A DNA stretch of 64,000 bases from an uncultured Lachnospiraceae bacterium (GCA_900549665.1 URPH01000006.1:30696-94695); one strand, 5' to 3'. Positions 1 to 8,918 are shown, counted from the stretch's first letter. The notes: generated by a model from the letters alone, not told the origin. Program-made: numbers and translations.

Positions 1-1698
1 GCAAAGCTTCCTTTATTACAAGGAAAGACAGAGACCGTTACCATGATGAGCTATGGTTTTGATCCCTACCTTTCAAGCTGGAGCCCTTATCATGGTGCTG
101 TTTATGCAATTACCGAATCGCTGAGCAAGATTGTTGCTGCAGGTGGTGATTTCAAAAAAGTACGTTTTACATTCCAGGAATACTTCCGTAGAATGACCGA
201 AGACAAACATCGCTGGAGTCAGCCTTTTGCGGCTTTACTTGGTGCTTATGATGCACAGATCGGATACGGTCTGCCGAGTATCGGTGGTAAAGACAGTATG
301 TCAGGAACCTTCAATGATATTGATGTGCCTCCGACACTTGTGTCATTTGCAGTGGATGTAGCTAAATATCCGGAAATCATTACTCCTGAGTTTAAAGTTG
401 CAGGCAGCAGACTTGTGGTTGTACGCCTTCCCAAAGATGAATATGATCTGCCGGTATACAAAAAAGTCGCAGATGTTTATGAAAAGGTATCGGAGCTTAT
501 ACATGACAAAGCTGTCGCTTCTGCATATGTGCTGGATTCAAAGGGTATTGCAGCTGCCGCAGCCAAGATGGCATTTGGTAATGGCCTGGGCGTCAGATTT
601 GATGGCATGGTAGAAAATGATGAGCTCTTCAAAAATGAGCTTGGTAACTTCCTGTTAGAAATACCTACCGGTATGATGAATATTGTGGATGCTTCCGGTA
701 TTGCTTACAAAATGGTGGGAACTGTGATCGAAGAGGGCTTTAAGTTTGATGACACAACTGTCAGTGAGACAGAAGCGCTTGATGCATGGAAAAAGAAGCT
801 TGAAAAAGTATTTCCTACAAAGGCTGTCAAAGCAACTGATCCGATTGAAGTGAAATTATATGATACAAAAGACATCTATGTGTGCAAAAATAAGGTTGCA
901 AAACCTACCGTATTTATTCCGTTGTTCCCCGGAACCAACTGTGAATATGACAGTACCAAGGCTTTTGAAAGAGCAGGAGCCAATGTTGTGACCAAGGTAT
1001 TCCGTAATTTATCAGCAGAGGACATCAGAGAATCCGTTGATGAATTTGAAAAGGCAATTGCCCAGGCCCAGATCATCATGTTCCCCGGTGGTTTCTCCGC
1101 AGGTGATGAACCGGACGGAAGTGCAAAGTTCTTCGCAACCGCATTCCAGAATGCCAAGATCAAGGATGCCGTTATGGACTTATTAAACAAGAGAGACGGT
1201 CTGGCACTTGGCGTCTGCAACGGTTTTCAGGCGTTGATCAAGCTGGGACTGGTACCTTACGGTGAGATCGTAGGTCAGAAAGAGGATTCGCCGACATTGA
1301 CCTTCAATACGATCAACCGTCATATTTCCAAGATGGTATACACAAAGGTTGTATCCAACAAATCACCCTGGCTGCAGATGGCAGAGCTTGGCAAGACCTA
1401 CGTCAACCCGGCTTCACACGGTGAAGGACGTTTTGTAGCACCCAAGGAGTGGATCGACAAGCTGTTTGCCAACGGACAGGTTGCTACACAGTATGCAGAT
1501 TTCAATGGAAACGTATCTATGGATGAAGAATGGAACGTCAACGGTTCTTATGTTGCGATTGAAGGTATCACTTCACCGGATGGCCGCTGCTTTGGTAAGA
1601 TGGCTCATTCCGAAAGACGTGATGATGCTGTTGCGATCAATATCTATGGAGAGCAGGATATGAAGATCTTTGAATCAGGCGTGCGTTATTTTAAGTAA
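1..1698 (+). CDS. purL: Phosphoribosylformylglycinamidine synthase, C-terminal part (5' end outside window)
   Basis: Large-type PurL/FGAM synthase of purine biosynthesis, converting FGAR, glutamine and ATP to FGAM. The frame is open from base 1, so the gene begins upstream; 565 residues are visible, about half of the usual 1,200 or more. The visible part starts in the second synthetase-like lobe (GKTETVT, then GGKDSMSGTF) and ends with a class I glutamine amidotransferase domain. That domain shows FPGTNCEYDS, the nucleophile Cys in GVCNGFQA (codon 1216-1218), and the His/Glu pair in HGEGRF (codons 1417 and 1423). A strong terminator follows 47 bp after the stop, so this is the last gene of its unit. 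The residues needed for glutamine hydrolysis are all present. Confidence 0.97.
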   Translation, partial: AKLPLLQGKTETVTMMSYGFDPYLSSWSPYHGAVYAITESLSKIVAAGGDFKKVRFTFQEYFRRMTEDKHRWSQPFAALLGAYDAQIGYGLPSIGGKDSMSGTFNDIDVPPTLVSFAVDVAKYPEIITPEFKVAGSRLVVVRLPKDEYDLPVYKKVADVYEKVSELIHDKAVASAYVLDSKGIAAAAAKMAFGNGLGVRFDGMVENDELFKNELGNFLLEIPTGMMNIVDASGIAYKMVGTVIEEGFKFDDTTVSETEALDAWKKKLEKVFPTKAVKATDPIEVKLYDTKDIYVCKNKVAKPTVFIPLFPGTNCEYDSTKAFERAGANVVTKVFRNLSAEDIRESVDEFEKAIAQAQIIMFPGGFSAGDEPDGSAKFFATAFQNAKIKDAVMDLLNKRDGLALGVCNGFQALIKLGLVPYGEIVGQKEDSPTLTFNTINRHISKMVYTKVVSNKSPWLQMAELGKTYVNPASHGEGRFVAPKEWIDKLFANGQVATQYADFNGNVSMDEEWNVNGSYVAIEGITSPDGRCFGKMAHSERRDDAVAINIYGEQDMKIFESGVRYFK

Positions 1699-1745
1699 AA
1701 TCCTGATAGAGACTTAAAAATCCGGTTATTGATAAAATGAAAAGA

Positions 1746-1779
1746 AGCACAGCCTGTAAAAGTCAGGCTGTGCTTTTTA
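1746..1779. terminator. Rho-independent terminator of purL, probably bidirectional
   Basis: Perfect 12-bp stem AAGCACAGCCTG / CAGGCTGTGCTT with a 7-nt loop, followed by a T run on + and an interrupted T run on -. It lies between purL (+) and the convergent small gene at 1827-2168 (-), so it probably serves both. Confidence 0.9.
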
Positions 1780-1826
1780 CTGCATAAAAATGACATTTGG
1801 TATCCGCACCATTGTATATTTATGAC

Positions 1827-2168
1827 TTATTCGGCATCTGTGCTTCCAGAGCTGTCTGTGCTTCCTGTGCTGTCTGCGCTTCCGGAACTGTCTGTGCTTT
1901 CCGTGCTGTCTGTGCTTATCGATCCGGCACTCTGATTGAGCATCTGCATTAACTGGTCATAGTCAATCTGGTCAGTCTGGGATTCTTCAACCTTCTGGTT
2001 GGTCCAATGGGGAATAAAATAAATTCCTGCACCGATTAATGCCACGATAAGAACCGCAAGGACAGGACCGAAGATCTTCCACAGCTTCTTATGACGTTTG
2101 GCCTTTTTCATGTTGGCCTTTCGATTTTTCTTTTCCTTTTTATACTGATCAACTTTTTCCTGACTCAT
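1827..2168 (-). CDS. Small single-pass membrane protein with Ser/Thr/Asp-rich tail, function unknown
   Basis: A 113-residue protein I cannot assign. It has a very basic N-terminus (residues 1-30, mostly Lys/Arg), one hydrophobic segment at about 33-53, and a tail of about 35 residues made of short repeats of the type STDS/SGSTDS. The topology suggests a basic cytoplasmic end and a low-complexity acidic tail outside the membrane. The repetitive tail codons are a likely site of length variation. It is convergent with purL and divergent from the symporter at 2510. No enzymatic motif is visible. Confidence 0.6.
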   Translation of the reverse strand: MSQEKVDQYKKEKKNRKANMKKAKRHKKLWKIFGPVLAVLIVALIGAGIYFIPHWTNQKVEESQTDQIDYDQLMQMLNQSAGSISTDSTESTDSSGSADSTGSTDSSGSTDAE

Positions 2169-2509
2169 GGTTTGTTATTACCTCTCTTTGTTTAAAAATA
2201 TTATTATCCGGAGAACTGCCTGGTATCCGCGCCGGTTGTTTCGGCCCGGTATGATTGTCCACTGTCGTAATCATATGACCGGAAACTCGGAAGGAGTAAT
2301 GAACATGAGCTGTTGACCGGATGATCATAACTATAAGTTTAGTTGATTCATGTGAAAAAAGCAAATGAATATTCTGTGTTTTTTCGTGTTTTTTGATAGA
2401 TGAAAAAAAGTGCATCCGTGCAACAAAAAAGAAATTAGTTGAAAAAAATACCAAAATAAAAGATAATGATAAGCATATATGACAAAATTTAAGTAAAGGG
2501 AGATTTTTT
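2169..2509 (+). promoter_or_regulatory. Intergenic region with likely symporter promoter
   Basis: This 341-bp stretch holds no gene that I can support. The best promoter for the downstream gene is TTGAAA (2439-2444), 17 bp, GATAAT (2462-2467), followed by AAGGGAG as ribosome binding site before the ATG at 2510. The left part presumably carries the divergent promoter of the small membrane protein; I see no convincing box for it. Confidence 0.5.
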
Positions 2510-3919
2510 ATGGAAAAGAAAACACAAAGACATGCATTTTCCGGTTCGCTGGGATTTGTGCTGGCAGCGGCAGGAAGTGCTGTAGGACTAGGGAATATCT
2601 GGAGGTTTCCATATTTGGCAGCCAAGGATGGTGGAGGACTGTTTTTAGTTGTTTATATAGTTCTTGCCCTGACCTTTGGTTTTTCTCTTTTGACAAGCGA
2701 TATTGCAATCGGAAGAAATACCAAGCAGGGGCCCCTTACCGCATACCGTGTTGTTGACAAGCGCTTTGGCTTTTTGGGTATTTTAGGATGCCTTATTCCG
2801 GCCATCATTATGCCGTATTATTGTGCGATCGGTGGTTGGGTTATCAAATATTTTGTTGCATTTTTGACAGGTGACGGCATGAATGCTGCCCAGGACGGTT
2901 ATTTTACCGGATTTATTACATCTGAAGTATCTCCGGTTGTATACATGGTTATCTTTCTTGCTGTTGTATCCGGCGTTATTATCCTTGGCGTCAATAAAGG
3001 TATAGAATCATTTTCAAAGATCATCATGCCGATTCTGGTTGTCCTTGTACTGGGAATTGCAATTTTCTCGCTGACCATCAGTTATACCGGTGATGACGGA
3101 GTTGTCCGTACCGGTATGCAGGGATTAAAAATTTATCTGGTACCGGACCTCGAAGGCCTTACATTCGGAAAGTTTTTCACTGTTTTGGTAGATGCCATGG
3201 GACAGCTGTTTTTCAGTCTGAGTGTTGCGATGGGAATTATGATCGCATATGGCTCCTACGTAAAAGATGATTCTAACCTTGTTAAATCGATCAATCAGAT
3301 TGAGATTTTTGACACTGGTGTCGCAATTTTAGCAGGTGTTATGATCATTCCCGCCGTATTTACTTTTATGGGAAGAGAAGGAATGGAAGCATCCGGACCG
3401 AGCCTGATGTTTGTATCTCTGCCCAAGGTTTTTGCCCTGATGGGTGTGGCCGGCAATGTGATCGGATGTATGTTCTTTGCCATGGTTTTATTTGCAGCTG
3501 TCACAAGCGCTATTTCCATTGAAGAGGCAGTTGTATCAAGTCTTATGGATAAATTCCACTTAAAGCGTCTTCATGCAACGCTTCTTGAGACTGCAATCGC
3601 TCTTGTTTTTGGCTTGATCGTATGTCTTGGCTACAACAAGCTGTATTTTGAAGTGACACTTCCGAACGGTGCCGTTGCGCAGGTTCTGGATATTATGGAT
3701 TATATCAGTAATAATGTTCTGATGCCGATGATCTCCATTGGTACATGTATTCTGATCGGATGGGTAAAGGGACCGCAGTTTATTATTGATGAAGCAGAAA
3801 AAAACGGTGAAAAATTCGGCCGTGCAAAATTATATACCGTTATGATGAAGTATATTGCACCGGTTATGCTGTTTATCCTGTTTTTAAAATCAATTGGGAT
3901 CTTAAATATTTTTGACTGA
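2510..3919 (+). CDS. Neurotransmitter:sodium symporter (SNF) family transporter
   Basis: A 469-residue integral membrane protein of the bacterial NSS family (LeuT/MhsT relatives), which couple Na+ entry to amino acid uptake. The signature is at the N-terminus: GSAVGLGNIWRFPY around residues 20-33, the unwound TM1 segment that binds Na+ and the substrate amino group. About 11 hydrophobic segments follow, with the conserved core up to TM10. The substrate cannot be told from sequence; hydrophobic amino acids or tryptophan/tyrosine are usual in this branch. The ATG is preceded by AAGGGAG. The next gene starts 11 bp downstream of the stop, so co-transcription with the DNA glycosylase fusion is likely, though no functional link is evident. 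Confidence 0.93.
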   Translation: MEKKTQRHAFSGSLGFVLAAAGSAVGLGNIWRFPYLAAKDGGGLFLVVYIVLALTFGFSLLTSDIAIGRNTKQGPLTAYRVVDKRFGFLGILGCLIPAIIMPYYCAIGGWVIKYFVAFLTGDGMNAAQDGYFTGFITSEVSPVVYMVIFLAVVSGVIILGVNKGIESFSKIIMPILVVLVLGIAIFSLTISYTGDDGVVRTGMQGLKIYLVPDLEGLTFGKFFTVLVDAMGQLFFSLSVAMGIMIAYGSYVKDDSNLVKSINQIEIFDTGVAILAGVMIIPAVFTFMGREGMEASGPSLMFVSLPKVFALMGVAGNVIGCMFFAMVLFAAVTSAISIEEAVVSSLMDKFHLKRLHATLLETAIALVFGLIVCLGYNKLYFEVTLPNGAVAQVLDIMDYISNNVLMPMISIGTCILIGWVKGPQFIIDEAEKNGEKFGRAKLYTVMMKYIAPVMLFILFLKSIGILNIFD

Positions 3920-3930
3920 GGTTAATTGCG

Positions 3931-5193
3931 ATGGCAGAGTATACGCATATTGTGCAGCCCTTTGAGCCTGTATACGATGAAAATTCAGAAATCTTAATAT
4001 TGGGAAGTCTGCCATCCGTAAAATCAAGAGAGAATGGATTTTATTACGGCCATTCCCAAAATCGTTTCTGGAAAGTGCTGTCTGCCGTTACCAAAAGTGC
4101 GGAGCCTCAAGATACCGCTTCCAAAAAACAAATGCTGCTTATTCATCACATTGCATTATGGGATGTGATCAAGGAATGTGATATCGTCGGTTCTTCGGAC
4201 AGCAGCATTAAAAATGTTGTTGCAGCCGATCTGACGGAAATCATCCGAAAGACACAAATCAGACGTATTTATGTAAATGGCAGGGCAGCAGAAAAATATT
4301 ACAAAAAATATATTGAATCTGAGATACATATGAAAGCCGTTGTTTTGCCGTCCACCAGTCCGGCAAACGCGGCTTTTTCTTTGGACAGGCTTATTCGTGT
4401 ATGGAAAGATCTCTTAAGGCCTTCTGAGGGCTCTTATGAGTATTTTATGCCCATGATATATGATGACTATGTGGATATTCTGCAGGAAAGTCATATGCAG
4501 GGAATTGAAGAGGATCTGCTTGTCAGAGTCTGGAAGGATCTGTATGATGACCGGGACTGTGCCGGACCAAAATCAGCCGGTCAGTTTATCAATCACAAAA
4601 TAACAGTATGGTTTCAGGCAATGGAAGACAACCGAATACTCATCCTTATGTCAGCCGGCAGCTATTTTGATGACCGGATTGAGCGTTATGAGCAAAAAGA
4701 AGAGCTGTTAAAGGCTTATATTGTGGAATGTTATGCCATGGGTGTGCTAAGACGTGCGTACAGGGCTTTTTATGATGAACATGCATCACATACAGGGACT
4801 TATGTGGCTGGAATGAGGTTTTTGGATGTGGATGATATTGCACAGGCCGGAAAGCTCATAGAAACACAGGGCATACAGGATGTGAAAATTAATGAGGCAA
4901 TGGTATTTGTGCCGCAAAAGACAGTTGCTTTTTTCACATGGAGTCAGGATGAAAAAAAAGAATGCACCGATTTTAATATATGTAAACAGTGTGGAAACAT
5001 AAGCTGCATCAATCGTAAAGGAAATGTAAAGCCGGAGCCCGAAACAGAGGCAAAGGCAGAAAACATATCCGTTAAAATAAAAGAAAACCTGAAAAATAAC
5101 AAGGATAATATAGATGTAAGAGCTGAAGCTATAAAAAATAACTATGGCTATCGTATGATTTTCGGCAATAAAACAGACGCTAGTGATAAATAA
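3931..5193 (+). CDS. DNA-deoxyinosine glycosylase fused to a methionine-synthase-activation-like domain
   Basis: A 420-residue two-domain protein. Residues 1-165 match the hypoxanthine/deoxyinosine DNA glycosylase branch of the uracil-DNA glycosylase superfamily (ILGSLPSVKSRENGFYYGH near the start, LPSTSPANAAFS at about 138-149), which removes deaminated bases from DNA. Residues 170-370 look like the cobalamin-dependent methionine synthase activation fold in its stand-alone Firmicutes form: a helical segment with a YEQKEELLKAYIVECYAMG-type helix, then EAMVFVPQKTVAFF, then a Cys cluster C345, C351, C354, C359 resembling the usual C-x2-C-x4-C end. The last 60 residues are Lys/Glu/Asn-rich linker. 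The frame is continuous, so the fusion is not a track artefact. The second-domain call is by pattern only. Confidence 0.72.
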   Translation: MAEYTHIVQPFEPVYDENSEILILGSLPSVKSRENGFYYGHSQNRFWKVLSAVTKSAEPQDTASKKQMLLIHHIALWDVIKECDIVGSSDSSIKNVVAADLTEIIRKTQIRRIYVNGRAAEKYYKKYIESEIHMKAVVLPSTSPANAAFSLDRLIRVWKDLLRPSEGSYEYFMPMIYDDYVDILQESHMQGIEEDLLVRVWKDLYDDRDCAGPKSAGQFINHKITVWFQAMEDNRILILMSAGSYFDDRIERYEQKEELLKAYIVECYAMGVLRRAYRAFYDEHASHTGTYVAGMRFLDVDDIAQAGKLIETQGIQDVKINEAMVFVPQKTVAFFTWSQDEKKECTDFNICKQCGNISCINRKGNVKPEPETEAKAENISVKIKENLKNNKDNIDVRAEAIKNNYGYRMIFGNKTDASDK

Positions 5194-5215
5194 AACTATC
5201 AATACAAAAACAACT

Positions 5216-5385
5216 GTTTGGTTTCAAAAAATACAATTTCTTGCAAAAACAGGCAGAAAATATAAGCCGAAACCAAACAAAAAACATATAATCATCTTTT
5301 AATGCGAAAACAAAAAACGACAAGAAATTCCTTTGTTTTCAAGGTTTCTTTGTTTTATAACATAAGTTTGCAAGAACACTTGCAA
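5216..5385. repeat. Intergenic cluster of three inverted repeats
   Basis: Perfect inverted pairs: GTTTGGTTTC (5216-5225) with GAAACCAAAC (5269-5278); GAAAACAAA with TTTGTTTTC (about 5302-5340); and TTGCAAG-aaca-CTTGCAA (5368-5385). Short TTGCAAAAA copies recur. The stretch is very AT-rich and holds no ORF. Function unknown. Confidence 0.5.
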
Positions 5386-5446
5386 AAAATGACATGATTT
5401 TTTTCTTGCATTTTTAAAAGCTGTGCTCCGGAAAATAAGTATAAAA

Positions 5447-5474
5447 AAAGATCTGCTTTGACAGGCAGATCTTT
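5447..5474 (-). terminator. Terminator of the DtxR-type regulator
   Basis: Perfect 10-bp stem AAAGATCTGC / GCAGATCTTT with 8-nt loop; T-rich on the - strand after the stem. It lies just past the stop of the regulator at 5491. Confidence 0.8.
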
Positions 5475-5490
5475 AAATAACTATAGAAAT

Positions 5491-5862
5491 TTATTTGCTT
5501 GCATTTTTGACATATTTTTTAATTGCTTCAAAACTCTCGGGACTGATGACGTGCTCGATCTGGCAGGCATCATCTGTGGCGATGGTGCTGTCAACGCCAA
5601 GTGAAATCAGCCATTTGGATAAAAATTCATGCCTTTCAAAAATCATATCTGCAATTGCTTTTCCGGATTCGGTTAAATAGATAAATCCTGCATCCGTTAC
5701 GGTAATATATCCCTGTTCTCTTAAATTTTTCATTGCAATGCTGACGCTGGACTTTTTGAAGCCGAGTGCATTGGCAATATCTACGGAACGTACAACAGGT
5801 AAAGTGTTCCCCAACATTAATATTGTTTCTAGATAGTTTTCGGAAGATGCGTTTGTTGCCAT
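5491..5862 (-). CDS. DtxR/MntR-family metal-dependent transcriptional repressor
   Basis: A 123-residue regulator with an N-terminal winged helix (SVDIANALGFKKSSVSIAMK) and a short metal-binding half. I chose the internal ATG at 5862 because AAAGGAGG sits 9 nt upstream; a longer frame begins at 5898 without such a site. The metal-site segment DDACQIEHVIS carries Cys-x2-Glu-His, as in iron-sensing DtxR/IdeR, where manganese-sensing MntR has Glu in the Cys position; RHEFLSKWL supplies the other conserved His. It therefore may sense Fe2+ rather than Mn2+ (inference). It lacks the C-terminal SH3-like domain of DtxR. A ferritin-like gene is divergent upstream. Confidence 0.88.
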   Translation of the reverse strand: MATNASSENYLETILMLGNTLPVVRSVDIANALGFKKSSVSIAMKNLREQGYITVTDAGFIYLTESGKAIADMIFERHEFLSKWLISLGVDSTIATDDACQIEHVISPESFEAIKKYVKNASK

Positions 5863-5924
5863 ACCGATAGAACCTCCTTTTGTGCTATAGATTGGCACAG
5901 ACTGTCGTGGTGCTCAAAATATAA

Positions 5925-5962
5925 AAATATGTATATGTATACACATATAACAAGTATACCTA
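5925..5962 (-). promoter_or_regulatory. AT-rich imperfect palindrome upstream of the DtxR-type gene
   Basis: A 20-bp region around TATGTATATGTATACACATA matches its own reverse complement at 16 of 20 positions and lies about 70 bp upstream of the regulator start. It could be an autoregulatory operator and/or a promoter. It is not a match to the classical DtxR box, so this is tentative. Confidence 0.3.
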
Positions 5963-6150
5963 TTTTCAAAGGAATTGGCAACATTGGAATGGAGAAAACA
6001 AGGTGCGTTATTTTATTTTTTATCATTTTAAAGGTATATTTTTCATCATTAAGCAAATACTACGTCTTATAATCACATACTTCCATATTGCTCTGGATGC
6101 AGACAGCATTATATATGGAAGGATTAAAAAATAAATGGGAGGATACGGAC

Positions 6151-6609
6151 GTGATTTTGACAGAAAAAGAGACAACAACGATTCAGGATTTACAGACACA
6201 GGAGCAGGCATGCATTGACAAATACAACCGTTATAGCAAAGAAGCTCATGATGAAGTGCTAAAGGATCTGTTTTCCGTGCTTGCGGATGAAGAACAAAAA
6301 CACTTCGATTCACTGGGGCAGATTTTAAACGGAAAGGTACCGTCTTGTGATTGCAACGACAGTGAGGGAAAGGATTATAATCCCAAAGCAACCTATGACC
6401 AGCTGACAAACAGTGATGATAAGAAAGAGGACAATTATCTTGCAACAGACTGTATCGGAACAGAAAAACTGATTTCCGGTGAATATAATTCCGATGTCTT
6501 TAATTTCTCAGGCAGTGATGTCAGAAAGCTTCTCGCCGATATTCAGGTAGAGGAACAGAATCATGCAGAAATGCTTTACAAGTATAAAACCGTAAACGGA
6601 ATGTCATAA
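6151..6609 (+). CDS. Ferritin-like (CotF/rubrerythrin-like) protein
   Basis: A 152-residue, probably all-helical protein. Two helix pairs carry ferritin-type E-x-x-H patterns: ADEEQKHFDSLGQIL in the first half and VEEQNHAEMLYKY near the end, with EQACIDKYNRY as a further acidic helix. This resembles the spore-coat CotF / rubrerythrin-like ferritin families of Firmicutes. Start: GTG at 6151 with GGGAGG 8 nt upstream; a longer frame opens at 6088 without a binding site. The central CDCNDSEG segment is a hydrophilic insertion. Next to a metal-responsive regulator, a role in metal or oxidative-stress handling is possible but not shown. Confidence 0.72.
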   Translation: MILTEKETTTIQDLQTQEQACIDKYNRYSKEAHDEVLKDLFSVLADEEQKHFDSLGQILNGKVPSCDCNDSEGKDYNPKATYDQLTNSDDKKEDNYLATDCIGTEKLISGEYNSDVFNFSGSDVRKLLADIQVEEQNHAEMLYKYKTVNGMS

Positions 6610-6620
6610 GGCTCCATGAA

Positions 6621-6657
6621 AATACCGAAAAATTGAAATATATTTTTCGGTATTTTT
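6621..6657 (+). terminator. Rho-independent terminator after the ferritin-like gene
   Basis: Perfect 13-bp stem AATACCGAAAAAT / ATTTTTCGGTATT with an 8-nt loop and following T run. Confidence 0.85.
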
Positions 6658-6683
6658 AATGGAATGTTAATGATTGTAGAATG

Positions 6684-6698
6684 ATCCTATGCTATAAT
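6684..6698 (+). promoter_or_regulatory. Extended -10 promoter of the ABC exporter operon
   Basis: TGCTATAAT (6690-6698) is an extended -10 element; the -35 region is weak (TGATT about 17 bp upstream). It lies 62 bp before the ATG of the first exporter gene. Confidence 0.55.
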
Positions 6699-6759
6699 GG
6701 AAAAAATCAGCCGGTGTGCAGACACGATTGGCTGATTAATAAAGGTAAAGGAAACAGAA

Positions 6760-7452
6760 ATGGACAATTTAATACAGATTACGGATATATGCAAGGTGTA
6801 TAATCCGGGTGAGAATGAGGTACGGGCACTTGACCATGTCAGTTTAAATATCGACAAGGGCGAGTATGTTGCTATTATCGGACAGTCCGGCTCCGGCAAG
6901 TCAACGCTTATGAATATGCTGGGATGTCTGGATGTGCCAAGCAGCGGTACTTACATATTAAACGGAACGGATGTTTCAAGTCTTTCGGATAACGAGCTTT
7001 CGGATATCAGAAATCAGGAGATCGGTTTTATATTCCAGGGATTTAATTTAATACCGAGTTTCACGGCCATTGAAAATGTGGAGCTGCCCTTATTGTACCG
7101 GGGTGTTTCCAGGTCCAAACGGCATGAGCTGGCGATACAGGCTCTTGAAAAGGTGGGGCTCGGTGCGCGTATGACGCACAAGCCGTCGGAAATGTCAGGT
7201 GGACAACAGCAGAGGGTCGCGATTGCGCGTGCGATTGCACAGGCTCCGCCGGTGATTCTGGCGGATGAGCCGACCGGCAATCTGGACTCGGCCTCCAGTA
7301 AGGAAATTATTGAAATACTGAAAAAACTTCATGCTGAAGGACGAACCGTTATTCTGATCACACATGACAATGAAATTGCAGCGCAGGCAAAGCGTGTAAT
7401 ACGGATCAAGGACGGAAAAGTGGAAAGGGACTATATAAATGAAGACAAATAA
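6760..7452 (+). CDS. MacB/LolD-type ABC transporter ATP-binding protein
   Basis: A 230-residue ATPase. Walker A GQSGSGKST at about 40-48, Q-loop FIFQGFNLIP, signature SGGQQQRVAIARAI, Walker B VILADEPTGNLDS and H-loop ITHD are all present, so it should be active. The LolD/MacB subfamily drives mechanotransmission rather than classical transport. It is the first gene of a three-gene operon: the adaptor gene starts 14 nt before this stop, and the FtsX-type permease follows. Likely role: export of, or resistance to, a peptide or drug. Confidence 0.95.
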   Translation: MDNLIQITDICKVYNPGENEVRALDHVSLNIDKGEYVAIIGQSGSGKSTLMNMLGCLDVPSSGTYILNGTDVSSLSDNELSDIRNQEIGFIFQGFNLIPSFTAIENVELPLLYRGVSRSKRHELAIQALEKVGLGARMTHKPSEMSGGQQQRVAIARAIAQAPPVILADEPTGNLDSASSKEIIEILKKLHAEGRTVILITHDNEIAAQAKRVIRIKDGKVERDYINEDK

Positions 7453-8857
7453 AAAGAAAAAAATCATAATCATTGTGGCGGCCATTGTAGTTGTGCTTGT
7501 GATCGGTGTGAGCGTTTTATCCGGTATGGGCAGTGGCAGCAGCGGCTATCAGGTGGCAACGACGAAGGTACAGACCGAGGATATATCCAGTCGGATCGAA
7601 GTGTCCGGCACGGTTGAAAGTGAAGAATCAAAAACATATTTTGCACCGGTTGCGGGAATCGTAGCTGCATTAAACGCAGTCAATGGTGAAGAGGTCAAAA
7701 AAGGAGACGAGCTTCTTTCTTATGATTTAGAAGATTTACAGCGTGCTTCAGAGGAAGCAACGCTGAAAGCACAGGCTGATGAATACGGAATTGACGCAAC
7801 CAATGCAACAATCCAGAAAGAGCAGAGTGATTATACAAAGGCAGTCAAAAATTATGATGACGCCATGGCTTTTGTGGTGCACTGGTCCTCCTGCCTGGAG
7901 AGTGCTTCCGCAAGCTACAATGAGGCTATGGCGGTATCCACGGAATATGATTCTTTGAAGGCAACGGTCGATCAGTACAAGATTCAGCAGGCAGATAATG
8001 CAACACCCAATGAAGCGCTGGCTCAGCTCATCACCGAAGGCGATGCCAAGCTTGCAGAGCTTGCACAAAAGAAAGCACAGTATGATTATCCGGCTCTGGA
8101 AAAAGCGGTACAGACCTGCAGCAATGAATTAAATGAATACAAGGCTTTGGCAGAGCAGTACAAGGCAGAAAAGGTGGACAATCCGGCGCTGGCAAGCCAG
8201 AGCAAGCAGCAGGCAGTATTAAAAGAGATCAATGAGATGGAAAAAGAGGATGCCGGAAAGAGCTTAGAGAAAGCATCGGATGGAATTATTGCGGATTTTG
8301 ACGGTATCATTTCAGAGGTCGGTGTCGTACAGGGACAGAGCCTGCTTGAAGGAACCCAGCTTTTTACACTCCAGAGCAGTGACAGACTGAAGGTGACCGT
8401 ACCCGTGACAAAATATGATCTCGGACAGGTAAAGACAGGTCTGAAAGCACAGATCACGATCAACGGCAACACTTATGACGGTAGTGTCACAAAGATCAGC
8501 AAGATCGCAGGTAAAAATGAAAACGGAGCATCCACCATTGATGTAGACGTACATATTGACAATCCGGATGATCAGGTATACATCGGAATTGAAGGCAAGG
8601 TAAAGATCGAATGTGAAACGGTACAGGATGCTATGGTTCTTCCTTTTTCCTGCGTCAATTATGATACAAAGGGATCCTTCTGCTATGTTGTGGAGGATGG
8701 AGTTGTCGTAAGAAGGGATGTTGTAACCGGAATTTCTTCGGATACCAAGATACAGATCGTAAGCGGCATTTCCAAAGATGACGTTGTAATTTCCGAGGTT
8801 ACTTCCGATATTACGGAGGGCATGCCGGTCGTTGCATATGATGCCGAAGAAGAATAA
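7439..8857 (+). CDS. HlyD/MFP-type efflux adaptor subunit
   Basis: A 472-residue membrane-anchored adaptor. After a Lys-rich start comes one TM segment (about 7-28), then a half barrel-sandwich motif (VAGIVAALNAVNGEEVKKGDELLSY cut in parts), a long Ala/Glu/Gln-rich coiled-coil hairpin (about 95-265), the second half of the lipoyl-like domain (IIADFDGIISEVGVVQGQ), and a beta-barrel C-terminal domain. This arrangement is typical of Gram-positive MacA-like partners of MacB-type permeases. It overlaps the ATPase gene by 14 nt, indicating translational coupling. Confidence 0.92.
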   Translation: MKTNKKKKIIIIVAAIVVVLVIGVSVLSGMGSGSSGYQVATTKVQTEDISSRIEVSGTVESEESKTYFAPVAGIVAALNAVNGEEVKKGDELLSYDLEDLQRASEEATLKAQADEYGIDATNATIQKEQSDYTKAVKNYDDAMAFVVHWSSCLESASASYNEAMAVSTEYDSLKATVDQYKIQQADNATPNEALAQLITEGDAKLAELAQKKAQYDYPALEKAVQTCSNELNEYKALAEQYKAEKVDNPALASQSKQQAVLKEINEMEKEDAGKSLEKASDGIIADFDGIISEVGVVQGQSLLEGTQLFTLQSSDRLKVTVPVTKYDLGQVKTGLKAQITINGNTYDGSVTKISKIAGKNENGASTIDVDVHIDNPDDQVYIGIEGKVKIECETVQDAMVLPFSCVNYDTKGSFCYVVEDGVVVRRDVVTGISSDTKIQIVSGISKDDVVISEVTSDITEGMPVVAYDAEEE

Positions 8858-8918
8858 GTATTGCATGCAAATCCGGTTGAATAAAATGAGATTATAAATA
8901 AGGAAAGACAGATATTTT

